14,148 nt of DNA from an uncultured Lachnospiraceae bacterium (GCA_946538445.1 CAMNGO010000035.1:1-14148), one strand, 5' to 3'; shown: positions 1 to 7,521, counted from the stretch's first letter. Notes: generated by a model from the sequence alone, not told the origin. Translations and numbers: made by a program.

Positions 1-1379
1 AGGCAAAAGAACTGGAAGCTCTGGGTATCCATACCCTGGCCATCAAAGACATGGCAGCTCTTCTGAAACCTTATGCTGCAAAAGAGCTTGTCACTGCCCT
101 GAAACAGGAAGTGAATATCCCGATCCATCTTCACACACATGATTCCACCGGAAATGGTGTGGCCACCGTACTTATGGCTGCAGAAGCCGGCGTGGATATC
201 GTAGACTGTGCCATCGGTTCCATGAGCTCCATGACCAGCCAGCCTTCCCTGAACTCTGTGGTGGAAGCCCTCCACGGTACAGAAAGAGATACCGGACTTG
301 ATCCGGATCAGCTTAATATCCTGGACGACTATTATGAGAATGTCCGTAAGGTATACCAGGTATTCGAAAGCGGAATGAAAGCCCCCAAGGCTGAGATCTA
401 CAAATATGAGATCCCCGGCGGTCAGTATTCCAACCTTCTGGCTCAGGTCAAAGGAATGGGCGCCGGAGAACATTTCAACGAGATCAAAAAACTCTACAAA
501 GAAGCAAATGAACTCCTGGGCAACATCGTAAAGGTAACTCCATCCTCCAAAGTAGTTGGCGACTTTGCCATCTTCATGTTCAAGAACAATCTGAACAAAG
601 ACAATATCCTGACCGAAGGAAAAGACTTGTCCTACCCGGATTCCGTGGTAAGTTATTTCCAGGGAATGATCGGCCAGCCGGAAGGTGGATTCCCCAAAGA
701 GTTACAGAAGATCGTTCTCAAAGACAAGAAGGCCATCAAGGTTCGTCCGGGCAGCCTTCTTCCTGCAGAGGACTTCGCAAAGATTGAGAAACTTCTGAAA
801 GAAAAGTATTATCAGGAAAAGATGGAAGATCCTGCCATCATGGAGCAGAAAGTCATCAGCTACGCCTTATATCCGAAGGTATACGAGGATTACTGTGAAC
901 ATTTCCAGGCTTATAATGACGTTTCCCGTCTGGAGAGCCATGTATACTTCTATGGTCTGCGGGAAGGGGAAGAAACCAAGATCAATGTCGGAGAAGGAAA
1001 AGAGCTTCTCATCAAACTGGTCCGCAAGGGAGAGGTTGACGAGGAAGGATACCGTACCCTTCAGTTTGAAGTGAATGGTTTCTACCGTCAGGTACGTATC
1101 CTGGATAAGAACTTTGAGGTGAAAGAAGACCATCATGTGAAAGCTGACAAGGATAACAAATACCATCTTGGTGCTTCCATCCCGGGCACCGTGGGCGAAA
1201 TCTTTGTAAAAGAGGGAGATACCGTGAAGGTCAACCAGCCACTCTTAAGTCTGGAAGCCATGAAGATGGAGACCACCGTAGTATCCACCATGGACGGTAC
1301 CGTAGATATCATCTATGTGAAATCCGGTGATACCATCAGCACGGAAGACCTCCTGATCAGCTTCAAGGAAGAAAAATAA
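1..1379 (+). CDS. pyc: Pyruvate carboxylase, C-terminal part (5' end outside window)
   Basis: The reading frame is open from base 3, so the gene starts upstream of the window; the Met codon at base 51 is internal. Pyruvate carboxylase makes oxaloacetate from pyruvate, bicarbonate and ATP using a biotin carrier. What remains is the end of the carboxyltransferase domain, with the metal-site motif HLHTHD (about 25-30 residues after the Met at base 51) and the family block GMKAPKAEIYKYEIPGGQYSN. Then come the PYC-type linker region and a C-terminal biotinyl domain with EAMKMET; the biotin-accepting Lys codon is 1263-1265. HLHTHD and the linkage of both domains in one chain favour pyruvate carboxylase over the oxaloacetate decarboxylase alpha subunit, which usually reads HLHCH. 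The biotin carboxylase half is not visible. The stop TAA at 1377-1379 is followed 31 bases later by a strong hairpin terminator. Confidence 0.93.
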   Translation, partial: AKELEALGIHTLAIKDMAALLKPYAAKELVTALKQEVNIPIHLHTHDSTGNGVATVLMAAEAGVDIVDCAIGSMSSMTSQPSLNSVVEALHGTERDTGLDPDQLNILDDYYENVRKVYQVFESGMKAPKAEIYKYEIPGGQYSNLLAQVKGMGAGEHFNEIKKLYKEANELLGNIVKVTPSSKVVGDFAIFMFKNNLNKDNILTEGKDLSYPDSVVSYFQGMIGQPEGGFPKELQKIVLKDKKAIKVRPGSLLPAEDFAKIEKLLKEKYYQEKMEDPAIMEQKVISYALYPKVYEDYCEHFQAYNDVSRLESHVYFYGLREGEETKINVGEGKELLIKLVRKGEVDEEGYRTLQFEVNGFYRQVRILDKNFEVKEDHHVKADKDNKYHLGASIPGTVGEIFVKEGDTVKVNQPLLSLEAMKMETTVVSTMDGTVDIIYVKSGDTISTEDLLISFKEEK

Positions 1380-1410
1380 CAGGATAATAAATTAGCAGAA
1401 TAGTATAAAA

Positions 1411-1446
1411 AGATCAGGCACATGATTTAATTCATGTGCCTGATCT
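1411..1446. terminator. Bidirectional hairpin terminator between pyc and gshA
   Basis: A perfect 15-bp stem (1411-1425 with 1432-1446) closes a 6-nt loop. On the minus strand it is followed by a T-rich tail (complement of the A-run at 1406-1411); on the plus strand the sequence GATTTTCC follows. It sits between two convergent genes. The gshA stop codon (minus strand, 1427-1429) lies inside the loop, and the last five gshA codons lie in or touch one arm of the stem. Confidence 0.85.
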
Positions 1447-2734
1447 GATTTTCCTGAACTTGTCTGGCAATCTCTACATTTTTATCGAAATAGTCCTCGG
1501 CAAATGCCCGGTGCAGCTTCGCAGTATATCTGTTTTTCGGATGAATAAATTTATCTTCTTCAAAATCCAGAATCTCAAGTATCTCCGGAATCCTGGAATC
1601 GCCTTCATTCAGATTGGACAGATAGAAGTCTCTGATCTGGCCAATTACTTTTCTTCCTGTATCCTGAACCGTCATATATTCCCCATTTGGGAACACGATG
1701 TTCACCGTATGCAGGTCATATCTGGCGGCATTCTTAAAATTCTGGACCACCTGAACCTGGTCTGCCTCAGACAAAGCCATCCTCGGAATCGTTGCCGCCC
1801 AGATCAGGAGCAGTTTTATAAACTTAAGATCCCGGAGATCCAACCCTGCACAGGTGAGGGGATTCAGGTCCACATTCCGCAGTTCAATATGATCTACTCC
1901 ACAATCCGCAAAGGACTCCAGACTGTTGGTTCCATAAGGTTTGAGACGGATTGGATAATAAAGCTCCGACGGATAAGTGATGAACCCGTTATCCACATAT
2001 TTCTGTATACTCTTCACGTAGGAACCGAGACTGGTATAGTCAAAGATGGGCACAAACTGGTTCCAGTAACCCAGCTCACTACAACGGACGGAACCCATTC
2101 CGAAAAATGTGGTTTTCCCCTTCTTCCCCTCCTGGAAGAAGGAGCCATCCATATCCGCACTGGCAGCTGTAACTGCTGTGACGATCCATCCATAGAAAGC
2201 CATGTTCTCAGCCAGCCTCAGATAAAGCCTCTCCTTATAATCACGAAAGTCCATCAAACCGCTGGCCTTAAAGCCGGCCTGAAGCAAATCCTCAGAGAAG
2301 GAGTAATTCACATGGATACCGGAAAAGGCCATCTTATAACGTCCGTAGCGAACAGCAAGATATTCCCTGTAGATTCTTTTCTCAATCTCGTCCATCTCAT
2401 AGATAGCAATAGGGATATCTTCCTCATTTTCAATATAAGGCGGATTGGAATTGGGCCACAGGTACTCTCTTGGATTCATCTCGCTCAATGTTTTCTGAAT
2501 CTTGAGGGTATAGGCCCGCATCTCCTGGATTGCTGCTTCCAGGGAATCACATACTCCTGTATTTATCTCAACCTGATTCTCGCTGAAATCTCTGACGATA
2601 TGTTTTTCTCCCGGAAAAGGATGCCTGGTGTGGGCGAACCGTCCATCTTCCGTAACCCTCAGGCTTTCTTTCTCCAGCCCAACATGACCATCAAATATCA
2701 ATTGGTTGATCGTTTTATTTTTCAAATCAAACAT
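1427..2734 (-). CDS. gshA: Glutamate-cysteine ligase (gamma-glutamylcysteine synthetase), single-domain form
   Basis: The 435-residue product carries the hallmark N-terminal motif GLEKESLRV (residues 19-27) of the glutamate-cysteine ligase fold. Further matches include FSENQVEINTG, FSGIHVNYSF, the SVRCSELGYWNQ region and HIELRNVDLNPL. The enzyme joins glutamate and cysteine using ATP, the first step of glutathione synthesis, in the cytoplasm. It has no C-terminal ATP-grasp domain, so it is not the fused GshF/GshAB type of about 750 residues, and no gshB lies in the window. The ATG at 2732-2734 has only a weak purine-rich ribosome site. A promoter lies just upstream, in the gap after the C39 peptidase gene. 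The 3' end is built into a terminator hairpin. Family assignment is strong; whether the cell makes glutathione or stops at gamma-glutamylcysteine cannot be told here. Confidence 0.87.
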   Translation of the reverse strand: MFDLKNKTINQLIFDGHVGLEKESLRVTEDGRFAHTRHPFPGEKHIVRDFSENQVEINTGVCDSLEAAIQEMRAYTLKIQKTLSEMNPREYLWPNSNPPYIENEEDIPIAIYEMDEIEKRIYREYLAVRYGRYKMAFSGIHVNYSFSEDLLQAGFKASGLMDFRDYKERLYLRLAENMAFYGWIVTAVTAASADMDGSFFQEGKKGKTTFFGMGSVRCSELGYWNQFVPIFDYTSLGSYVKSIQKYVDNGFITYPSELYYPIRLKPYGTNSLESFADCGVDHIELRNVDLNPLTCAGLDLRDLKFIKLLLIWAATIPRMALSEADQVQVVQNFKNAARYDLHTVNIVFPNGEYMTVQDTGRKVIGQIRDFYLSNLNEGDSRIPEILEILDFEEDKFIHPKNRYTAKLHRAFAEDYFDKNVEIARQVQENQIRHMN

Positions 2735-2775
2735 GGCAGTTTATCACTTTCTTAATCTTTCTTAATTATGTATTA

Positions 2776-2804
2776 ATTATACAATCCTAATATTTTTAAG
2801 TCCA
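2776..2804 (-). promoter_or_regulatory. Predicted sigma-A promoter of gshA
   Basis: On the minus strand a perfect TATAAT (plus positions 2776-2781) is preceded at 17 bp by TGGACT (2799-2804), which matches four of six bases of TTGACA. It lies 42 bases from the gshA start, in the 129-bp gap behind the C39 peptidase gene. No clear terminator for the peptidase gene was found in this gap, so read-through into gshA is possible. Confidence 0.55.
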
Positions 2805-2863
2805 TGGGAAATATCCGTTCATATGAGACCGCAGATTTCCTAAGAGACATCCTTCCCTATGCC

Positions 2864-4525
2864 CTATTCCTCCGACAGTCTGTAGAAGAAATACATCTGA
2901 CCATAGAGATAACCGTCCATCAACCTGGAGGGAGAGATCCAGTCGCCGAAAGCCGTCGTCTCCCTCTTAGGCAGGCAGTTGGAATCCAGCAGAAGATATT
3001 TGTTCTTTTTCTCGTCATAAGCAGTGATGGCTACATAATGTCCAATCACATGTACTGTGGCTACATCGCCCTTCTTTAGCTTCTTCTTCAGGGTCTCAAT
3101 ATTCCCGCTTTTCCCATCATAAACAAACCCGTAGGTGGATCCGTATTTCTCGGCGGCGGCACGAAAGATTCCGTCGTCCGTACCGCTTCCGACGATGCGC
3201 AGACCCGTCTCCACCGCATAGTCAGCCAGATCCATGACATCCATATACTGGCCTGTGAGAGCATAAACTGCATTGACCGTGGCAAGTACCCCACATCCCG
3301 CGGTACCCATGGTTCCTTCACTTCCATAGGCTTTTCCACACCATTTCGGATCATACTGGGTAAATACCATAGGGTTCTTAGTCTTTATCTGGGGATATGG
3401 AGCACGTACTTTCCAAAGATAATTATCCGCGAGGACAATCTCCTCCGATTCCCCGGGACTTCCCGGCATAGAGAGAATAAAAATCTGTTTTCCGGTGTCA
3501 TTTACTCCCCTTCCGCAGAATAAGCTGGTATCCTCCCAGGAGACAGAGAAATAGTCCCCTCGTCTCTTCACATAGAAACGCCCGGCTTCCTCTTCATCAT
3601 CCGTCCAGGCAAGAGTATAACGAACTTTATTTACGGTATCCTCACACACTTCCCCCAGAGATATTTTTTCCTTCAGCCTCTTTTTTTCAGCATCTGCCTT
3701 CTTCTGTTCTTCTTCCCACTCTTTTACCTTCTCATGGTAAGAGGAACTTATGAACTGCTTTATGATATGCATGATACCTTTTTCCATCCATTCCGGAGAT
3801 TTCTCTTTCTCGGAGTCTCCCTCCATGGATGTCCGGTCAATCTTCAGATACATCTTCCTGGAGTTGTCCATCAGGCGATACATTTCATGTGACACATAAC
3901 TAAGTTCCAGGGAGAACGGAGTCGGATCCGATAAAGTATCCATGGACGTGAAAGAATAGACACCGTCACATAAGGCCTGTTTATCTCTTCCGTCATAGAC
4001 CAGCTTATTCTCGTATTCGCCGGCTGAAAGCCATCCGATACCATAACTCTTTTTCTTCTCATAGATTACCTGTACCCCATCGTTCTTTTTTCCCAGGGCA
4101 ATGATTCCGGAATATTTTTTGATGGAATCTTTCTTCTCAGAAAGAGTACTGTTGCTATAGATGTCCATTCCTGCCCGGACAGTAGCATAGACATGCTTGA
4201 AATTCTCATCGCTCAGAAAGACCGAGGAAGGAATCCATCCGTCCTTCATTTCTCCACCGATCTCATAAGTTCCGTATAAAGCTTTCTGGTCATCTGAGAC
4301 ATCCGTCGCAGTGAATTCAAAGTCTCCACCACTGACTTCCATCTTCTTACGGGTCATGGCCGGATCCTCATAGACCGACAGATCCGTGACCAGAGGGGCA
4401 GCTGTCAAGGGCTTTTTCCCCATGTCGGAAGGGAATGCAGCCTGGGCTGTCAATCCAAAGGAACATGTTACCGTTAAAAACAGAAACCCGATCAGCAGTC
4501 TCCATTGTATTATCCTGATCTTCAT
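2864..4525 (-). CDS. Secreted C39-like cysteine peptidase domain protein
   Basis: The start is taken as the ATG at 4523-4525 (553 residues). A GGAG ribosome site at 4532-4535 is six bases away from it and would overlap the alternative GTG at 4537. Residues 1-30 form a signal peptide: basic start, hydrophobic core at about 10-25, and AQA-A as a plausible cleavage site after residue 29. The middle part has an SH3-like look (YEIGGEMKDGWIPSSVF) and a charged, probably coiled stretch (KVKEWEEEQKKADAEKKR). Residues about 384-553 match a Peptidase_C39_2-type papain-like domain: YDPKW, catalytic Cys411 in AGCG, His496 in IGHY and Asp514 in LLLDSN. The protein is therefore probably exported and active at the cell surface or outside. 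Its substrate is unknown. This domain also occurs in proteins other than bacteriocin-processing transporters, and no transporter or leader peptide is adjacent. It has its own strong promoter. Confidence 0.8.
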   Translation of the reverse strand: MKIRIIQWRLLIGFLFLTVTCSFGLTAQAAFPSDMGKKPLTAAPLVTDLSVYEDPAMTRKKMEVSGGDFEFTATDVSDDQKALYGTYEIGGEMKDGWIPSSVFLSDENFKHVYATVRAGMDIYSNSTLSEKKDSIKKYSGIIALGKKNDGVQVIYEKKKSYGIGWLSAGEYENKLVYDGRDKQALCDGVYSFTSMDTLSDPTPFSLELSYVSHEMYRLMDNSRKMYLKIDRTSMEGDSEKEKSPEWMEKGIMHIIKQFISSSYHEKVKEWEEEQKKADAEKKRLKEKISLGEVCEDTVNKVRYTLAWTDDEEEAGRFYVKRRGDYFSVSWEDTSLFCGRGVNDTGKQIFILSMPGSPGESEEIVLADNYLWKVRAPYPQIKTKNPMVFTQYDPKWCGKAYGSEGTMGTAGCGVLATVNAVYALTGQYMDVMDLADYAVETGLRIVGSGTDDGIFRAAAEKYGSTYGFVYDGKSGNIETLKKKLKKGDVATVHVIGHYVAITAYDEKKNKYLLLDSNCLPKRETTAFGDWISPSRLMDGYLYGQMYFFYRLSEE

Positions 4526-4592
4526 AATAATCTCCACATTCAGATACTCTATGCCAAGCCGGAAAGGCTATGTTCATGATTTACACCTTCCC

Positions 4593-4621
4593 ATTATACC
4601 CTTTTTTAAAGAAAATGTAAA
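4593..4621 (-). promoter_or_regulatory. Strong predicted promoter of the C39 peptidase gene
   Basis: On the minus strand TTTACA (4616-4621, five of six bases of TTGACA), a 17-bp spacer and a perfect TATAAT (4593-4598) lie about 70 bases before the start at 4525. The -35 box overlaps the U-tract region of the upstream DUF937 terminator, so one gene ends where transcription of the next is initiated. Confidence 0.75.
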
Positions 4622-4658
4622 AATAAAAGAGATTGATTCCGGCGGAATCAATCTCTTT
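4614..4658 (-). terminator. Rho-independent terminator of the DUF937 gene
   Basis: A perfect 15-bp stem (4626-4640 with 4644-4658) closes a 3-nt loop. On the minus strand it is followed by a tail rich in T (complement of 4611-4628). The stem begins three bases after the DUF937 stop codon at 4662-4664. Confidence 0.88.
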
Positions 4659-4661
4659 AAA

Positions 4662-5237
4662 TCATTTTTTGGCATTTAAAAGCATACTTAGCAGATCCGG
4701 TCCTCCTCCTGTCTTCTCTTTTCCTTTGGAGGCAGCCCCGAGAATACCCATCACATCTTTCATATCAAAACCGTCACTCAGATCTACACCGAATGCTTTC
4801 GCCGGGTCTTTGCCTTTCTTCGCCTGAGTAGTGGCCTCGCTCACACCGGTCATCATGGCCGGTGCCATCTGGGATAATACACCATTTACCTGGTCTGTTG
4901 TCAGGTCTGTCTGGCCTGCCAGCTGACCAATGATCTTATCAGTATCTTTTCCAAAGATATGATTAACGATCTTGGCGCCGTCCTTGGCATCCGCAGCATC
5001 AATCTGCTGAGCCATGGTCTTTTTATTCGGATTGGTATGCTGGGATAAAGCACCCAGAAGAGAACTTGCTCCCTGCTGGGAAGCAGCATTGTTTGTCATG
5101 GACTTCATAAGGAGCGGTATGGCAAGAGCAAGCAGAGCCCTGATCTTCGCATTGCTAAGCCCTGTTTTACCGGACAAGGATTGTAAGCTGGACTGGGAAG
5201 TCATGGATCCCAGAAGCATATTCAACAAATTACTCAT
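4662..5237 (-). CDS. DUF937 (YidB-like) family protein
   Basis: The 191-residue protein resembles the DUF937 family. It has a short N-terminal amphipathic helix (MSNLLNMLLGSM), a segment LSNAKIRALLALAIPLLMKSM, then alanine-, glycine- and glutamine-rich repeats of helical type (SLLGALSQH, VNGVLSQMAPAMM). The C-terminal GGGPDLLSMLLNAKK echoes the N-terminus. No signal peptide or true membrane span is evident. The function of the family is not established, and no catalytic motif is visible. The start is secure: a full AAAGGAGG ribosome site (5243-5250) lies five bases upstream. It is transcribed as a single gene between its own promoter and the terminator just behind its stop. Confidence 0.8.
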   Translation of the reverse strand: MSNLLNMLLGSMTSQSSLQSLSGKTGLSNAKIRALLALAIPLLMKSMTNNAASQQGASSLLGALSQHTNPNKKTMAQQIDAADAKDGAKIVNHIFGKDTDKIIGQLAGQTDLTTDQVNGVLSQMAPAMMTGVSEATTQAKKGKDPAKAFGVDLSDGFDMKDVMGILGAASKGKEKTGGGPDLLSMLLNAKK

Positions 5238-5312
5238 AACTACCTCCTTTACATCAGATAGAGATGATGACTCCCTACTCTATATAGGAGCCGTGTGACC
5301 ATTATCAGGTAT

Positions 5313-5341
5313 ATTATAACTCTTTTTGTTATATATGTGTG
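5313..5341 (-). promoter_or_regulatory. Predicted promoter of the DUF937 gene
   Basis: On the minus strand a perfect TATAAT (5313-5318) is preceded at 17 bp by CACACA (5336-5341), only three of six bases of the -35 consensus. It gives a leader of about 70 bases before the AAAGGAGG site. The -35 is weak, so confidence rests mainly on the -10. Confidence 0.45.
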
Positions 5342-5360
5342 TTATTTATTGAAAAAAAGT

Positions 5361-5389
5361 ATGGAAGGACTATCATTTAGTGATATAAT
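5361..5389 (+). promoter_or_regulatory. Predicted extended -10 promoter of pncB
   Basis: TGATATAAT at 5381-5389 is an extended -10 (TGn plus perfect TATAAT). The hexamer 17 bp upstream (ATGGAA, 5361-5366) matches -35 poorly, as is common for extended -10 promoters. It lies about 41 bases before the chosen pncB start. Confidence 0.6.
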
Positions 5390-5430
5390 AGGGACAACCC
5401 AAAAATATCACAAAAGAAAGAAGAGTGAAT

Positions 5431-6654
5431 ATGGAACCGATTATCAAGAGTTTATTGGAGACAGATGCATATAAATTTTCCATGGGTCAGGCCATCTATC
5501 ATCAGTTCAGCGATTACAAAACCACCTGGACATTCAAATGCCGTAATGAAGATGTACATTTTACCCCCGAGATGGTGGAGGAAATCAAACGCCAGATCAG
5601 GCTCTACTGTGATCTTCGATTCACGGAGGATGAGCTGGAATACCTGGACCGTATCAAATGGATCAAAGGATCCTACTGTGATTTCCTAAGATTGTGGGAA
5701 CCGAGATATGCTGATTTCACATTCAGCACAGACGGTCCCAGTGGACTTACTATCGAGGCCAAGGGAACCTGGCTAAACACATCCATGTATGAGATTCCCA
5801 CTTTAGCAATCGTTAATGAGGTCTATTTCCGCATGGCTTACGATTATGATGATTTGATGGAAAGCTTCAAAGAACGCCTTGACACAAAGGTTAAGAAACT
5901 CGTCAGCGGCGAGTACAATATCGGTGCCTTTTCCGAGTTCGGCCTTAGAAGAAGACTGTCCGCAGAAGCTCAGGAACTGGCTGTCAAGACCTTAAGTGAG
6001 CATAAATACCCTGATTCTACATTCGTGGGGACATCCAACGTTTATCTTGCCAAAAAATACAAAATCACCCCTATCGGTACCATGGCCCACGAATGGCTCA
6101 TGTGCGTAGGACAGGGAAACCATAAGCATAATCCGGCATACTCCAACTGGTATGCCCTGGATGCCTGGGTAAAAGAGTACGGGGTCCTCAACGGTACCGC
6201 CCTTACGGATGCCATCACCACAGATTGCTTCCTGAAGGATTTCCAGCTCACCTATGCCACTCTCTTCAGCGGCGTGAGACATGACAGCGGAGATCCCATC
6301 GAGTGGGGCGAGAAAATGATTAATCATTATAAATATCTGGATATCGATCCCAAGACCAAAACTCTGCTGTTCAGCGACAGCCTGAATTTCGAGAAGGCTG
6401 ATCAGATCAAGAAACATTTCGATGGCCGTGCCAAAGTTGCTTTCGGTATCGGTACCTACCTCTCCAACGATACTAAGGTACCTGCCCTTAATATCGTTAT
6501 GAAGACCACCGCATGTAACGGTATGGATGTGGCCAAGATCTCTGACACAGAAGGTAAAGGCATGTGCAAGAATCCTGCTTATGTTCATTATCTCAAGAGG
6601 TGTATCAATTGGAGAATGGATTATAACATTGAGAACAACTCATTGAGAGTATGA
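5431..6654 (+). CDS. pncB: Nicotinate phosphoribosyltransferase
   Basis: The 407-residue enzyme joins nicotinate to PRPP to make nicotinate mononucleotide, the entry step of the salvage route to NAD, in the cytoplasm. Recognisable PncB blocks in order are LLETDAYKFSM (8-18), FSEFGLRRR (168-175), GTSNVYLA (200-207) and GTMAHEW (216-222), with His220 as the expected phosphorylated catalytic histidine. Then follow SGVRHDSGDP (280-289), LLFSDSL and FGIGTYLSND. The length is usual for the E. coli-type group. The start is placed at ATG 5431 because AAGAG (5421-5425) is spaced five bases from it; a GTG at 5425 in the same frame overlaps that site and is less likely. The gene is monocistronic: an extended -10 promoter precedes it and a long hairpin with a T-run follows. 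Confidence 0.93.
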   Translation: MEPIIKSLLETDAYKFSMGQAIYHQFSDYKTTWTFKCRNEDVHFTPEMVEEIKRQIRLYCDLRFTEDELEYLDRIKWIKGSYCDFLRLWEPRYADFTFSTDGPSGLTIEAKGTWLNTSMYEIPTLAIVNEVYFRMAYDYDDLMESFKERLDTKVKKLVSGEYNIGAFSEFGLRRRLSAEAQELAVKTLSEHKYPDSTFVGTSNVYLAKKYKITPIGTMAHEWLMCVGQGNHKHNPAYSNWYALDAWVKEYGVLNGTALTDAITTDCFLKDFQLTYATLFSGVRHDSGDPIEWGEKMINHYKYLDIDPKTKTLLFSDSLNFEKADQIKKHFDGRAKVAFGIGTYLSNDTKVPALNIVMKTTACNGMDVAKISDTEGKGMCKNPAYVHYLKRCINWRMDYNIENNSLRV

Positions 6655-6676
6655 TCTTTATTAAAGAATAAACCAG

Positions 6677-6792
6677 GGGGTAGCAGATATATTCAAGTTC
6701 CGTTGTTCCTCGGAAAGAATGACAACTGCAGAGTCATTCTTTCCTGCGGTACAAAGTCACTTTCATATGTCTGCTACCCCACAGCTTTTTTT
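6677..6792 (+). terminator. Long composite hairpin ending in a T-run, downstream of pncB
   Basis: The outer arms GGGGTAGCAGATATAT (6677-6692) and 6765-6780 pair over 16 bp with one G-U. An inner perfect 12-bp stem (6712-6723 with 6733-6744) closes a 9-nt loop, and short helices (for example TTGT 6703-6706 with ACAA 6751-6754) bridge the two. After five bases comes a run of seven T (6786-6792). It can terminate pncB. It is much longer than a usual terminator, so it may also be a small structured RNA, a protected 3' end, or a miniature inverted-repeat element. The minus strand side has only a modest T-rich tail. Confidence 0.7.
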
Positions 6793-6847
6793 AATCGATT
6801 ATATAATTATAATTATTGAATAGATTTTCATTCTGTTTGTTGACAGT

Positions 6848-7420
6848 TTAGCAGATCAGGTCTTCCAGACTTCTTTTAGGTACGTAATGTCTGTCTTCCT
6901 GGTCCCGGTAATAGCCGGTATTCCCATCCACCACATCCGTCAGGATAATCTCTTCATCCGGTTTTCCGAGGGCAACGATCAGCAAAGGCCTTATGTTCTC
7001 AGGAAACCCGGTCACCTGAGAGACAGAGTCCGCACGGAAGTTACCGATCATGATGCCTCCCAGATCCATCTCCACTGCCGTCAGCAGTATGGTCTGAGCC
7101 ACGATCCCTACATCCTTCTGATAACGGGAAAGATTGGGATCGATGTCTGTATCCTGACAGATTACAATGAAAGCAGTCGGCTCCTTTCCCGGATGAGGGA
7201 GGGTCATCTCAGGTAGACCTCTGGCCCATTTGGTCTCAGCCTGAAGACCGGATACCTTGTCTTCTTCATAGACCAGATGGAACTTTAAGGGCTGCTTATT
7301 CACACTGGATGGACACAGGCGGGCCGCTTCCACCATCTTCAGCAATTCTTCCCTGCTGATCTTTCTGCTATGATCATAGCCTCTATAACTTCTGTTTTTT
7401 CTCACCAGATCAATTAACAT
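6848..7420 (-). CDS. Small nitroreductase-family flavoprotein
   Basis: The 190-residue protein has the nitroreductase fold signature. The FMN phosphate-binding RSYRGY lies at residues 10-15, PSSVNKQP at about 37-44, a central DVGIVAQTILLTAVEMDLGGIMIG helix region and a late ALGKPDEEI strand. Such enzymes use NAD(P)H and FMN to reduce nitro groups, quinones or other acceptors; the natural substrate here is unknown. The start is secure: AAGGAGG precedes the ATG (7418-7420) at a spacing of about seven bases. It is read away from the GntR gene at 7640, from a near-consensus promoter back-to-back with the regulator's promoter, so shared regulation is plausible. The leader is about 95 bases, very AT-rich, and holds a perfect 16-bp palindrome at 7467-7482. 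Confidence 0.85.
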   Translation of the reverse strand: MLIDLVRKNRSYRGYDHSRKISREELLKMVEAARLCPSSVNKQPLKFHLVYEEDKVSGLQAETKWARGLPEMTLPHPGKEPTAFIVICQDTDIDPNLSRYQKDVGIVAQTILLTAVEMDLGGIMIGNFRADSVSQVTGFPENIRPLLIVALGKPDEEIILTDVVDGNTGYYRDQEDRHYVPKRSLEDLIC

Positions 7421-7466
7421 CTTATATCCTCCTTATAATCATAATAAGATTCATATAAACAGTGTG

Positions 7467-7482
7467 TTATTTATATAAATAA
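7467..7482. repeat. AT-rich 16-bp palindrome in the nitroreductase leader
   Basis: TTATTTATATAAATAA is a perfect palindrome in the 5' leader of the nitroreductase gene, about 35-40 bases downstream of the predicted transcription start. It may be an operator, but perfect AT palindromes arise easily by chance in such AT-rich sequence. Confidence 0.3.
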
Positions 7483-7521
7483 TCTAATATAATTTTATAT
7501 CTATACATATACTATACACAC

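Noticed and set aside
1..1379. Oxaloacetate decarboxylase alpha subunit as an alternative for the first gene
   Set aside because: HLHTHDSTG and the MKAPKAEIYKYEIPGGQYSN block follow pyruvate carboxylase, and no decarboxylase beta or gamma subunit is adjacent.
1436..2755. Long open frame of 439 codons on the plus strand, antisense to gshA
   Set aside because: It mirrors gshA almost exactly, its translation shows no family pattern, and the minus frame has clear glutamate-cysteine ligase motifs. It is a shadow of codon use.
2804..3079. Plus-strand frame of 91 codons across the end of the peptidase gene
   Set aside because: It is antisense to the conserved catalytic domain and has no promoter or ribosome site of note.
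4368..4577. Short minus-strand frame that starts before the peptidase gene and overlaps it out of frame
   Set aside because: It could be a leader peptide, but its start has no good ribosome site and most of it is the signal-peptide region read in another frame.
5992..6588. Minus-strand open frame of 198 codons over pncB
   Set aside because: It lies wholly within pncB, whose motifs are unmistakable; the antisense product resembles nothing known.
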